From NCBI GenBank assembly GCA_002363615.1, contig DEWK01000015.1, positions 102,686-166,685 on the forward strand: 64,000 nt of DNA, written 5' to 3'. The position numbers and the translations under genes were made by a program. Below, one piece after another: positions 36,125-45,588 of this stretch (its first letter is position 1; every line of letters starts with the position of its first letter). The stretch comes from Lachnospira sp. UBA3212 (GTDB lineage Bacteria; Bacillota; Clostridia; Lachnospirales; Lachnospiraceae). The notes under the pieces were generated by a model. The model saw only the letters and a program-made list of their open reading frames with translations. It had not been told where the DNA came from and did not search any database.

Positions 36125-38568
36125 ACGAGACGAAGTATACAAAGCAGCTATTGGAAGTACTTGATAACGCACAAAACCTAGCGATAGCAGAGCGGGATGG
36201 TTTTGTGGGAAGTATGCATATGTTAGCTGGTATGGCCCTTTGCCAAGACAGCGTAGCTCAGGCTGTACTGGAAAAACATGGAATAGAACTTTCAGATATT
36301 ATGAATGTTTTATCTCCAAAAAAAGAAAAGAATGTGGGAAAGGGAAAAAAGAAAAAATTAAACTTTTCTCCTAGAGCTTTGGATTTAATGGAAGAAGCAA
36401 AACGTGCCTGTGAGGTCTTCCACGAAGAAAAAGTGGGAACCGAGCATTTGATGATTGCAATGATTAAGGACCCGGGTTGTCAGGCTAGAAAATTCTTTGA
36501 TGCCACAGGGAAAGATGTCAGGAAGATTTTAATGGATCTGGTTTATTCCATGGGAGAAAACATCCAGGATTACAAGGAATATTTTCAAGAGACGGAGGGA
36601 GGACAAAGTCCCACCCCACTTTTGGAGAAATTTGGACGAGACCTTACGGTTATGGCAGAACAAAAGCAACTTCGCAAGGTGATTGGTCGTGAAGACCAGT
36701 TGCAAAGATTGGTTCAGGTTTTGGCACGAATGACAAAGAACAATCCCTGCTTAGTGGGAGATGCCGGAGTAGGTAAGACCGCAATTGCAGAGGGGCTTGC
36801 CATGAGGCTTGCCAAGGGAGATGTTCCAAAGCAGATTCAGGGAAAGCGACTGATTAGCATTGAATTGTCTAGCATTGTAGCGGGAACGAAGTTTCGAGGG
36901 GAATTTGAAGACCGGATGCAAAAGATTATTAACGAAGCAGAACGTGCCGGCAATGTAATTCTCTTTATTGATGAACTTCATACCATTATTGGGGCCGGTA
37001 GTGCAGAGGGGACTTTAGACGCTTCGAATATTTTAAAGCCGGCTTTGGCAAGAGGTAGTATTCAGGTTCTTGGTGCCACTACCTTAGATGAATATCGAAA
37101 GAGAATCGAAAAGGATCCTGCCTTAGAGCGAAGATTCCAGCCGGTAGAGGTTCCGGAACCTAGCAGGGAAGAAACCCTAGAGATTTTAGAGGGAATCGTT
37201 AGTGGTTATGAAAAGCATCATCGTGTAGTGATTACAGAGGATGCCTTAGAGGCAGCGGTTTCCTTGTCGGACCGTTATATTCATGATCGTTTTCTTCCGG
37301 ATAAGGCCATTGATTTAATGGATGAGGCAGCAGCCAAGGCTAGTATGTCGGAGACAGGACAGGTTAGCAAGGAAGAAAAATTGGTGATTCAACTGGAAGA
37401 TTTAACTGGTCGCCTGGAAGATGCCATGAAGAATGAAGATATTGAAGGAGCCTTAGCTTTAAAGAAAAAGATTGAGCAGGTAGATAAAAAGTATAGCAAG
37501 CTTTTAGAGAAGGGAGAAGAGGGTGAGGAAAAGATAGAAACCACCATTACTTCTCTCGATATCGCAAAATTGGTATCAGAGTGGACAAAGATTCCGGTTG
37601 ATCAGGTAAGCAGTGAAGAGTCAAAACGTCTTTTACACTTAGAGGACAGTTTGAAAAAACGTGTAGTTGGACAGGATGAAGCTATTAAGGCTATTTCTAA
37701 GGCAATCCGTCGAGGACGTGCCGGTATTCAGGATCCAAAAAGACCAATCGGTTCTTTCCTTTTCCTTGGACCAACAGGTGTAGGAAAAACAGAACTTTCA
37801 AAAGCCCTTGCGGCAGAAGTCTTTGGCAGTGAGGATGCTATGATTCGTGTAGATATGTCGGAATACATGGAATCTCACAGTGTGGCTAAGATGATTGGTT
37901 CTCCTCCGGGTTATGTGGGCTATGATGAGGGTGGACAGTTAAGTGAAAAGATTCGCCGCCATCCTTATAGCGTGGTATTATTTGATGAGGTAGAGAAGGC
38001 GCACCCAGATGTATTTAATCTTTTGCTCCAAGTGTTTGATGATGGAATTTTAACAGATGCCCATGGTAAGAAGGTCAGCTTTAAAAATACTATTTTAATT
38101 ATGACTTCTAATATTGGGGCTAGTCAGATTGTAGATAATAAACAGTTGGGATTTGCTGCAAAGCAGGATGAAGAAAGAGATTACGAGAATATGAGGGGAA
38201 GGGTGATGGATTCCTTAAAGCAGGCCTTTCGACCAGAGTTTTTAAATCGTATTGATGAAATTTTAGTTTTCCATCAGTTAAATCCAGAAAACATGAAGGA
38301 AATTGTAAAAATCATGGTGGAAAGTTTAGAGAAGCGTTTACAGGAAACGATCCATATTGATTTAACAATTACTCCTGCTGCCAGAAATTATTTGGCTGAA
38401 AAAGGCTTTGATAAGAAGTATGGAGCTCGTCCTTTAAAGAGAACGATTCAGACGGAATTAGAAGACCCTATGGCGGAGGCAGTCTTGGATGGTCGCATAA
38501 AAGAAGGGGATCGGGTTACCATTAGTTTATCTCAAAAAACAATAAATATATCTAGTAAGTCACAGTAA
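36121..38568 (+). CDS. clpC: ClpC-type AAA+ unfoldase
   Basis: 815 residues. The N-terminal Clp_N repeats (about 1-150) are followed by two AAA+ modules with Walker A GDAGVGKT (about 213) and GPTGVGKT (about 550), separated by a short coiled linker. Arginine-finger and sensor motifs and the C-terminal D2-small domain are intact. It unfolds proteins for ClpP. The start is TTG overlapping the GntR stop. In Bacillus clpC follows ctsR-mcsA-mcsB; here those are absent and a GntR gene precedes it, although radA still lies downstream. Confidence 0.93.
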   Translation: MNETKYTKQLLEVLDNAQNLAIAERDGFVGSMHMLAGMALCQDSVAQAVLEKHGIELSDIMNVLSPKKEKNVGKGKKKKLNFSPRALDLMEEAKRACEVFHEEKVGTEHLMIAMIKDPGCQARKFFDATGKDVRKILMDLVYSMGENIQDYKEYFQETEGGQSPTPLLEKFGRDLTVMAEQKQLRKVIGREDQLQRLVQVLARMTKNNPCLVGDAGVGKTAIAEGLAMRLAKGDVPKQIQGKRLISIELSSIVAGTKFRGEFEDRMQKIINEAERAGNVILFIDELHTIIGAGSAEGTLDASNILKPALARGSIQVLGATTLDEYRKRIEKDPALERRFQPVEVPEPSREETLEILEGIVSGYEKHHRVVITEDALEAAVSLSDRYIHDRFLPDKAIDLMDEAAAKASMSETGQVSKEEKLVIQLEDLTGRLEDAMKNEDIEGALALKKKIEQVDKKYSKLLEKGEEGEEKIETTITSLDIAKLVSEWTKIPVDQVSSEESKRLLHLEDSLKKRVVGQDEAIKAISKAIRRGRAGIQDPKRPIGSFLFLGPTGVGKTELSKALAAEVFGSEDAMIRVDMSEYMESHSVAKMIGSPPGYVGYDEGGQLSEKIRRHPYSVVLFDEVEKAHPDVFNLLLQVFDDGILTDAHGKKVSFKNTILIMTSNIGASQIVDNKQLGFAAKQDEERDYENMRGRVMDSLKQAFRPEFLNRIDEILVFHQLNPENMKEIVKIMVESLEKRLQETIHIDLTITPAARNYLAEKGFDKKYGARPLKRTIQTELEDPMAEAVLDGRIKEGDRVTISLSQKTINISSKSQ

Positions 38569-38628
38569 AATAAGGTATACTAAAATCAACGAAGAGAAAT
38601 CTTTAAATTAAACTTAGGAGGTTACGGG

Positions 38629-39042
38629 ATGCCAGTAGTAACGAATTTAATTCAGACAGAACAGGACGGAACAATCAGCTTTGGTGATTACAGTTTAGGG
38701 CAGAAAACTAAGAAGTCAGATTATAGTTTTCAGGGCGATTCATACAAGGTAAAGACCTATAACGAGATCACAAGATTAGAGAGAAATGGCGCTTTGGTTT
38801 ATGAATCAGTTCCGGGCACTTCGGTCTTTCATTTTCATGAAACAACAGGAAAGGTTTCTTTTGAAGTAGATGGAGAAGCAGATGCACAGATTACTTTAGA
38901 GTTAGAAGAGAATAGCGATTATGAAGTTTTAATTGACGGAGTGATTGCAGGTACCATGAAGACCATGTTAGGTGGAAAGTTAACAGTGAATGTTCCACTT
39001 TCAAATGGCAAGGGAATCAAGGTAGAGGTTATAAAGAAATAA
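38629..39042 (+). CDS. Small beta-rich protein of unknown function
   Basis: 137 residues with no signal peptide or membrane segment, mostly predicted beta strands (ITLELEENSDYEVLIDG, GGKLTVNVPL). No catalytic motif recognised. AGGAGG precedes the ATG. It lies between clpC and radA, probably in the same transcript, so a role linked to stress or DNA repair is possible but unsupported. Confidence 0.75.
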   Translation: MPVVTNLIQTEQDGTISFGDYSLGQKTKKSDYSFQGDSYKVKTYNEITRLERNGALVYESVPGTSVFHFHETTGKVSFEVDGEADAQITLELEENSDYEVLIDGVIAGTMKTMLGGKLTVNVPLSNGKGIKVEVIKK

Positions 39043-39067
39043 TAGGGGAGTAAGAAAGGTAGAAGAT

Positions 39068-40447
39068 ATGGCGAAGGCAAAAGTTTCCGTATTCTTTTGT
39101 AAGGAGTGCGGATATGAATCTGCAAAGTGGTTGGGCCAGTGCCCTATGTGCCACGAGTGGAACACCTTCACCGAGGAACCCATAGTAAAAAAGGGAGCCG
39201 GACATAAGTCTATCGCAAAAAGCGGAGTGACTATGACGGCTCCTTCTACATTATCTCAGGTAAGTTTGGATACCAGGGATCGTATCACAAGCGAGATTGG
39301 GGAATTTGATCGGGTTTTAGGTGGAGGAATCGTAAGTGGGTCTTTGACCCTGGTAGGTGGAGATCCCGGTATTGGTAAATCCACCCTCCTTCTTCAGGTA
39401 TGTCAAAAACTTACTGAGAAGGGACATCATGTATTATATATTTCCGGAGAGGAGTCTTTAAAACAGATTAAGATTCGGGCCAATCGAATCGGTCCATTTA
39501 CAGACTGCTTAAAGCTTCTTTGTGAAACCAGTCTGGATGTGATTGAAGAGATACTGCAAAGGGAGAAGCCAGAAGTGGCTATTATCGATTCTATCCAGAC
39601 TATGTATCGGGAGGATGTAACGGCGGCTCCGGGGTCTGTGAGCCAGGTGCGAGAGTCCACCAATTCTTTGATGCAGATGGCCAAGGGACTGGGAATTACT
39701 ATTTTCATTGTAGGTCATGTAACCAAGGAGGGAACAGTGGCAGGGCCTAGGGTTCTGGAGCATATGGTGGATACGGTTCTTTATTTTGAGGGAGACAGGA
39801 ATGCCTCCTATCGAATTTTACGTGGTGTGAAAAATCGTTTTGGATCTACCAATGAAATCGGAGTGTTTGAGATGAGGTCCACAGGACTGGTGGAGGTGCT
39901 AAATCCTTCTGAGTATATGCTGAGTGGTAGGCCGGCAGATGCGACCGGTTCCGTGGTTTGTTGCACCGTAGAGGGAACCAGACCAATTCTGGTGGAGACA
40001 CAAGCTTTAATTTGTAAAAGTAATTTTGGTATGCCAAGAAGGACCGCTGCGGGAACGGATTACAATCGTGTAAATCTTTTGATGGCAGTGATTGAAAAAC
40101 GAGTGGGAATCGGCATGGCCGACTATGATGCCTATGTGAATGTGGTAGGTGGAATGAAGGTAACAGAACCGGCCTTGGATTTGGCTGTGGTTATGGCGAT
40201 TTTTTCTAGTTACCGAGATATTAGTGTTCCAGCTGATACCATTGTGTTTGGAGAGGTTGGATTATCCGGAGAGATTCGTTCTGTTTCTCAGGTAGAACAA
40301 AGGGTGAAGGAAGCGATTAAGCTAGGTTTTAAAACCTGTATCCTTCCTAAGTCTTCTTTGGATTTAATCGAAGAAAGAGATCGGATTTCTCTGATTGGAG
40401 TAGCATCTGTAAGGGATTGCTATGCAATGTTTCGAAATCAATCATAG
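39068..40447 (+). CDS. radA: DNA repair protein RadA
   Basis: RecA-like ATPase (Sms) that helps branch migration in recombination repair. 459 residues. An N-terminal zinc finger (CKECGYE with CPMCHEW) is followed by Walker A GGDPGIGKSTL (about residue 97), the RadA-specific KNRFG motif and a C-terminal Lon-like domain. Length and layout are normal. Last gene before a terminator. Confidence 0.96.
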   Translation: MAKAKVSVFFCKECGYESAKWLGQCPMCHEWNTFTEEPIVKKGAGHKSIAKSGVTMTAPSTLSQVSLDTRDRITSEIGEFDRVLGGGIVSGSLTLVGGDPGIGKSTLLLQVCQKLTEKGHHVLYISGEESLKQIKIRANRIGPFTDCLKLLCETSLDVIEEILQREKPEVAIIDSIQTMYREDVTAAPGSVSQVRESTNSLMQMAKGLGITIFIVGHVTKEGTVAGPRVLEHMVDTVLYFEGDRNASYRILRGVKNRFGSTNEIGVFEMRSTGLVEVLNPSEYMLSGRPADATGSVVCCTVEGTRPILVETQALICKSNFGMPRRTAAGTDYNRVNLLMAVIEKRVGIGMADYDAYVNVVGGMKVTEPALDLAVVMAIFSSYRDISVPADTIVFGEVGLSGEIRSVSQVEQRVKEAIKLGFKTCILPKSSLDLIEERDRISLIGVASVRDCYAMFRNQS

Positions 40448-40461
40448 AATTTAAGAAAGAA

Positions 40462-40499
40462 AGTCTAAAAGAATGGATCGGATTCTTTTGGACTTTTTA
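40462..40499 (+). terminator. Terminator after radA
   Basis: The 13-base stem AGTCTAAAAGAAT/ATTCTTTTGGACT with one wobble pair is followed by TTTTT. Confidence 0.88.
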
Positions 40500-40551
40500 T
40501 TTGATTGCCTATAAAAAATCGATAGAAGTTGGTGCATAATTGTTGAGACTG

Positions 40552-40560
40552 TGATATAAT
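40552..40560 (+). promoter_or_regulatory. Extended -10 promoter of the cdaA operon
   Basis: TGATATAAT is a perfect -10 with TGN extension. No good -35 stands 17 bases upstream, as is common for extended -10 promoters. Confidence 0.5.
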
Positions 40561-40617
40561 ATTGAACGATAATGACTTATTAGCGGAAGTAGGCTCTTTC
40601 GCGATTTGGAGGATTTC

Positions 40618-41070
40618 ATGCTGAATGAAGAAAAGATTAAATTGATGAGCCGGCTTGCCATGTATGAGCAGGGAGAAGGAAAAAAAGAAATTCCTATGAG
40701 TCGGTATTTTCGTAGTGATTATATAGGATTACACATGGTTAAGAGTTTGATTGTGGTAACGGTTGGGTATGTTCTTTTAATTGTTCTTTCTATTTTATAT
40801 GATGTGGAAGGCTTTCTAGAAAAGGTGGTTACCTTAAATCTAATTGAAACCGGTAAGAAGGTACTGATCGGATATCTTATTTTTCTTGCGGTCTATACAG
40901 TGATCTCATATATCGTTTACCGTCATCGCTTTTTAGAGACCAGACAGGGACTTCGGAAGTACAATGCAAGATTGTTGCAACTTCGAGACATCTTGGAAGA
41001 AGAAGAATTGACGAGAAAGGAAATTAAAGCAGGAGGAAACGATAGCAATGATGATGATTTTGAGTTTTAA
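40618..41070 (+). CDS. Membrane protein of unknown function upstream of cdaA
   Basis: 150 residues with two membrane helices (about 40-62 and 80-102) and a charged C-terminus. I chose ATG 40618 because GGAGG lies five bases before it; the frame opens at a TTG that overlaps this site. It overlaps the next gene by 23 bases. No family recognised. Its position at the head of the cdaA operon suggests an envelope or osmotic role. Confidence 0.75.
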   Translation: MLNEEKIKLMSRLAMYEQGEGKKEIPMSRYFRSDYIGLHMVKSLIVVTVGYVLLIVLSILYDVEGFLEKVVTLNLIETGKKVLIGYLIFLAVYTVISYIVYRHRFLETRQGLRKYNARLLQLRDILEEEELTRKEIKAGGNDSNDDDFEF

Positions 41071-42058
41071 GGAACGCTTAAAACAGTTTTATAGTAATTT
41101 TGAATTTTATTTAAAACCGCTGTTTAAGATTTTATGTACTTTTATTGCCTTTTGTGTGATTAATAATAAGATTGGTTATATGACCATGTTAACTCAGCCA
41201 ACGGTTGTGGGCGTGGCTTCCATTATGTGTGGAGTTCTTCCATGCTCTTTGATTGTAGTAATCCTGTCTTTGATTATTGTGGGACATTTATATGCACTTA
41301 ATATGGAGCTTGCAATCATTGCCCTAATCTTATTTGTCCTGATGTATCTTTTATATTTTAAGTTTACACCAAAGGATGGCTTTGTACTCTTTATGGTTCC
41401 AATCGCATTTGCATTAAACATTCCTTATGTGGTTCCAATCCTTGTGGGACTTGCTTTAACACCGGTTTCAATTGTATCGGTTGCCTTTGGTGTTTTGGTT
41501 GAAAAGATGATGGACTATGTTAGCAACAACGCAGTGACCATTAACAGTGTTAGTTCAGATAGCATCCTTAAGAGAATGAATATTCTTTTAAATGGGATGT
41601 TCACAGATAAGACATTTTATATCACTATGATTGTTTTCGCTGTGGTTATTATTGTGGTTTATATTTTAAGGACCCGTTCCGTAGATCATGCCTGGATGAT
41701 TGCAATCATTGTGGGAGCGATCTGTAATGTGGCAGGATTTATTGGAGCAGAGGTGGTATTAAGTATTAATACCGATATTGAAACTTCTTCCCTTGTGATC
41801 CAAACTGTAATTGCAGCTTTGATTGCGGCAGTCTTTAATATTTGCGTTTTCTCGGTAGATTATTCCAGAACCGAGCATTTGCAATTTGAAGATGACGAGT
41901 ACGTATACTATGTGAAGGCAGTACCTAAGATTAATATTGCTGCTCCTGAAGTAAGCGTAAAGAGAATTAATACCAGACGAATGAAGAACGTGACAAAGAA
42001 GAAGGAACCTGCCAGACCTCAAGCCGGCAAGAGAAAGAGAGTTTCTAGAGAAGATTGA
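41048..42058 (+). CDS. Polytopic membrane protein of unknown function upstream of cdaA
   Basis: 336 residues with about eight to ten hydrophobic segments up to residue 270, then a soluble basic tail (RMKNVTKKKEPARPQAGKRK). Several ATG codons stand in a row; 41048 is 11 bases after AGGAGG. No motif that names a family. Located between the 40618 gene and cdaA with tight spacing (17 bases), so likely works in the same process. Confidence 0.75.
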   Translation: MMMILSFKERLKQFYSNFEFYLKPLFKILCTFIAFCVINNKIGYMTMLTQPTVVGVASIMCGVLPCSLIVVILSLIIVGHLYALNMELAIIALILFVLMYLLYFKFTPKDGFVLFMVPIAFALNIPYVVPILVGLALTPVSIVSVAFGVLVEKMMDYVSNNAVTINSVSSDSILKRMNILLNGMFTDKTFYITMIVFAVVIIVVYILRTRSVDHAWMIAIIVGAICNVAGFIGAEVVLSINTDIETSSLVIQTVIAALIAAVFNICVFSVDYSRTEHLQFEDDEYVYYVKAVPKINIAAPEVSVKRINTRRMKNVTKKKEPARPQAGKRKRVSRED

Positions 42059-42075
42059 TATAGAAAGGAGTCAGG

Positions 42076-42999
42076 ATGTTAGAGCAGATTATTAGTTATG
42101 TAAAAAACTTCATAAGCACCTATCTCGCAGCGCCTGATTTCCGTGCCACTGATTTAATTGAAATTTTAATCATCGCATTTTTGGTATACGAGTTGATGAT
42201 TTGGATTCGTAATACCAAGGCCTGGATGTTGTTTAAGGGTCTTGCGGTTGTTTTAATTTTCTTTATTGTAGCTTCAATCTTTGATATGACTACTATTTTG
42301 TGGATTGCCAGACAGACCCTGTCTGTTGCGGTCCTTGCTTGTATTATTATTTTCCAACCGGAGTTAAGACATGCCTTAGAGCAGTTGGGACGTAGAAATT
42401 TCTTGTCAGGTCTGATTTCCATTGATAGCAGAAAGAATGGGGATGAGAGATTTTCTATGAAGACCATAGATGAATTGGTGGAAGCAAGTTTTGAACTTGC
42501 CAAGACTAGAACCGGGGCCTTAATTGTTGTGGAGGATAAGACTGTTCTCACAGAATATGAGCAGACTGGAATTCCGGTGGATGGAATCGTTACCAGTCAG
42601 CTTTTGATTAATATCTTTGAACACAACACTCCACTTCATGATGGTGCAGTGATTGTTCGAGGAGACCGGGCAGTGGCAGCTACCTGTTACCTTCCTCTTT
42701 CCTCTAATCAGGAGATTAGTAAGAGTTTGGGAACAAGACATCGTGCCGGACTTGGTATGAGTGAAGAAAGTGATGCCTTAATTATCATTGTTTCCGAAGA
42801 GACCGGTATGGTTTCTTTGGCCTATGAAAGCAGGCTCTATCATAATGTTACAGGTGATAAGGTTCGGGATATGCTTAAGAAGCTTCAGGTTGATGGAACC
42901 GAGTTAAAGAAGGACAAGAAGTCTACGATTTCCCAAAAAAAGGGATGGAAGACGAAAAAACAGAAGGGAAGGGGTAAGGATGCTACGAAAGCTGATTAA
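42076..42999 (+). CDS. cdaA: Diadenylate cyclase
   Basis: Makes cyclic di-AMP from two ATP. 307 residues: three N-terminal membrane helices (about 25-95), then the DAC domain with HDGAVIVRG and TRHRAGLGMSE, the two active-site signatures, both intact. A basic tail follows (KKGWKTKKQKGRGK). c-di-AMP controls potassium and osmolyte balance and wall homeostasis. The stop overlaps cdaR by 20 bases, the usual cdaA-cdaR pairing. Confidence 0.96.
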   Translation: MLEQIISYVKNFISTYLAAPDFRATDLIEILIIAFLVYELMIWIRNTKAWMLFKGLAVVLIFFIVASIFDMTTILWIARQTLSVAVLACIIIFQPELRHALEQLGRRNFLSGLISIDSRKNGDERFSMKTIDELVEASFELAKTRTGALIVVEDKTVLTEYEQTGIPVDGIVTSQLLINIFEHNTPLHDGAVIVRGDRAVAATCYLPLSSNQEISKSLGTRHRAGLGMSEESDALIIIVSEETGMVSLAYESRLYHNVTGDKVRDMLKKLQVDGTELKKDKKSTISQKKGWKTKKQKGRGKDATKAD

Positions 43000-44254
43000 T
43001 AATTGGCAGTACAAGTTAATATCCGTTGTCTTTGCACTCTTAATCTGGCTTGCGGTTACGAATACTGTGGATCCTACGATTACTAGGGTGATCTACAATG
43101 TCCCAATTACGATTACAGGTACGGAAGCCTTAACGGAACAGGGAAAGGTTTATACCGTGGAAAGTAGCGTTTATGCTACCGTTCGTGTAAGGGGTAGAAG
43201 ATCGGTGATTACTACACTTGGAGCAGATGATTTTATGGCAACAGCCCCTATTGATGAGATGTCGATTGTCTATGCGGTACCGGTTTATGTGTCCATTCGA
43301 AACCTCAATCTCAAGGATGACGTGGAGATTTATGATAATACCAAGTCCGTTGAGATTTCTGTAGAAGACCTAACCACAGAAAACTATGATGTTTCCGTTA
43401 CTACCACGGGTAACGTGGCCAGTGGTTATTATCATGCGGCTACCAAGTTAAATCATGATACGATTGAGATAACAGCTCCAAAGTCTATTCAGGATGAAAT
43501 CGTAAGCGTAGCTATTTGCGTGGATCTAACGGAGGCAACAGCAACCTTCCGGGAGAATTATACTCCAATTCTTTATGACGCATCCGGCAAGGAAATCACG
43601 ATTTCTACCAACGACAATGTGACGATGAGTCTGAAAAAGATTCGTGCCAGAGCGACCGTCTATAAGTTGTTAGAGATTCCAATTGAACTTTCTACTACAG
43701 GGCGTCCTGCAGATGGATATTCTTTCTTGAATGTTGAAAGTGATCCAAAGACCATTATCATTATGGGTGATGAAACTGCGGTGAATGGAGTTAGTAAGAT
43801 TGAGATCCCCGGAGAGATTATGAATCTTGACGGGGCCAGTGGAGATGTAGAAAAGACCATTGACATCACGGATTATCTGCCGGATAATGTTCAATTGGGA
43901 CCGAATGAGTCTCCGAATGTAGATCTGATTGCAAATATTACTGCGGATGAGGTTCGTTCTTATACCATCCGTCCGGATGAAATTAAACTTAAGAACTTAA
44001 ATATGGAGCAGTTTGCTGCAAGTATATCCGATGCAAGTGATATTACATTTGAACTGACAGGACAAGATACAGACTTAGATGCCATTGATATTAATACCCT
44101 TGACATGTATGTTGATTTGTCTGAGGCGGTAGAAGGAGATAATACCTGTATTGTATCGATGAATTTACCGGAAGGTGTGGAGTTGGCCACCCAGATTACG
44201 GTACATGTGCAGGTGGTTTCCACCAATCAGGAGGAGACAAACGCAAAAGAGTAG
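42980..44254 (+). CDS. cdaR: YbbR-domain regulator of CdaA
   Basis: 424 residues with one N-terminal membrane helix (about 10-28) and a series of extracellular YbbR repeats (for example VYATVRVRGRRSVITTL and YYHAATKLNHDTIEITAPK). In Bacillus and Listeria CdaR binds and modulates CdaA. It starts inside the cdaA 3' end. glmM, which usually follows, is replaced here by an HPr gene. Confidence 0.93.
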   Translation: MLRKLINNWQYKLISVVFALLIWLAVTNTVDPTITRVIYNVPITITGTEALTEQGKVYTVESSVYATVRVRGRRSVITTLGADDFMATAPIDEMSIVYAVPVYVSIRNLNLKDDVEIYDNTKSVEISVEDLTTENYDVSVTTTGNVASGYYHAATKLNHDTIEITAPKSIQDEIVSVAICVDLTEATATFRENYTPILYDASGKEITISTNDNVTMSLKKIRARATVYKLLEIPIELSTTGRPADGYSFLNVESDPKTIIIMGDETAVNGVSKIEIPGEIMNLDGASGDVEKTIDITDYLPDNVQLGPNESPNVDLIANITADEVRSYTIRPDEIKLKNLNMEQFAASISDASDITFELTGQDTDLDAIDINTLDMYVDLSEAVEGDNTCIVSMNLPEGVELATQITVHVQVVSTNQEETNAKE

Positions 44255-44263
44255 GAGAGTAGT

Positions 44264-44551
44264 ATGTTAAGTCAGAAATTAATCATTGATTTTGCAAATG
44301 GAATTCATTTTCGACCAGCCGGTGAAATCAGTGGACTTGCCATGAATTATCAGTCTACCATTCAGTTTATTACCAAACAAAAGGCTGTGAATGCAAAGTC
44401 GATGCTCAATCTTTTAGGATCAGGAACCAGAGAAGGCGACGAGGTTGAAATCGTTGTGAGTGGTCCGGATGAGGAAGAGGCCATGAAGTCTATGCTTGCT
44501 TTGATTGATGAGATTCGGCAGGAAAAATACAAGGAAGGCGAATTTGAATAA
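44264..44551 (+). CDS. HPr family phosphocarrier protein
   Basis: 95 residues. The active-site His is at position 15 with Arg17 and Pro18 (GIHFRPAG), and the regulatory Ser is at position 46 (NAKSMLNLL), exactly as in HPr. It could therefore carry phosphate from PTS enzyme I and be phosphorylated by HPr kinase. It may be the main HPr or a Crh-like paralogue; no other PTS gene is nearby. It lies between cdaR and galE with gaps of 9 and 11 bases. Confidence 0.88.
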   Translation: MLSQKLIIDFANGIHFRPAGEISGLAMNYQSTIQFITKQKAVNAKSMLNLLGSGTREGDEVEIVVSGPDEEEAMKSMLALIDEIRQEKYKEGEFE

Positions 44552-44562
44552 GGAAGGAAACT

Positions 44563-45585
44563 ATGGGAAAGATTTTAGTTACCGGTGGTGCCGGTTTTAT
44601 TGGAAGCCATACATGTGTGGAACTTTTAAATGATGGATATGAAGTAGTTGTTGTAGATAATTTATCTAATTCTTCAAGAAAGGCCTTGGACCGTGTAGAA
44701 GAAATTACCGGAAAAAAGGTTATTTTCTATGAGGCAGACATTGCAGATACTGCTATTATGGAATTGATTTTTAAAACCTACGAAATCGATGGAGTCATTC
44801 ATTTTGCAGGTTTAAAGGCAGTAGGAGAATCTGTGCAGAAGCCATTGGAATACTATCAGAACAATGTTTCTGGTACTCTTTCTATGTGTAATGTTATGAG
44901 AAATGCAGGATGCAAAAACCTGATCTTTTCTTCTTCAGCAACGGTTTATGGGAATCCGGCATCTCTTCCAATTCGGGAAGATTTCCCATTAGGACCGGTT
45001 ACCAATCCTTATGGACGTACCAAGTTGATGCAGGAAGAAATTTTCCGTGATTTTGCAGTGGCAGATCCGGAATGGAATATTATTTTATTACGTTATTTTA
45101 ATCCAATCGGTGCTCATGAGTCTGGATTGATTGGAGAAGATCCCAATGGAATTCCAAATAATCTGATGCCTTATGTGGCTAAGGTGGCTGTTGGAAAACT
45201 TCCAAGGGTCAATGTATTTGGAGATGATTATAATACGCATGATGGTACAGGAGTACGTGATTACATTCATGTGGTGGACTTGGCCAGAGGTCATGTGGCA
45301 GCAGTTAAGAAACTTCTGGAGAATCCGGGAGTCGTTGCCTATAACTTGGGAACCGGTGTTGGCTACAGTGTGTTAGATGTTATTCATAATTTTGAGAAGG
45401 CCTGTGGTCATGAAGTTCCATATGTCATTGCTCCAAGAAGAGCCGGTGATATTGACGCGTGCTATTCGGATCCTTCTTTGGCTGCCAAGGAACTTGGATG
45501 GAAAGCTGAATATGGAATTGAGCGTATGTGCCAGGATAGCTATCGCTTCCAGATAAAAAATCCAAATGGTTATGGAGATGAATAA
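44563..45585 (+). CDS. galE: UDP-glucose 4-epimerase
   Basis: Interconverts UDP-glucose and UDP-galactose for envelope sugars. 340 residues, SDR extended family, with the NAD site GGAGFIGSHT, catalytic YXXXK in NPYGRTK, and RYFNPIGAHESG and PYGRTKLMQEEI typical of GalE. Standard length. Part of the cdaA operon, just before an LCP gene, which fits sugar supply to wall polymers. Confidence 0.95.
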   Translation: MGKILVTGGAGFIGSHTCVELLNDGYEVVVVDNLSNSSRKALDRVEEITGKKVIFYEADIADTAIMELIFKTYEIDGVIHFAGLKAVGESVQKPLEYYQNNVSGTLSMCNVMRNAGCKNLIFSSSATVYGNPASLPIREDFPLGPVTNPYGRTKLMQEEIFRDFAVADPEWNIILLRYFNPIGAHESGLIGEDPNGIPNNLMPYVAKVAVGKLPRVNVFGDDYNTHDGTGVRDYIHVVDLARGHVAAVKKLLENPGVVAYNLGTGVGYSVLDVIHNFEKACGHEVPYVIAPRRAGDIDACYSDPSLAAKELGWKAEYGIERMCQDSYRFQIKNPNGYGDE

Positions 45586-45588
45586 TTC

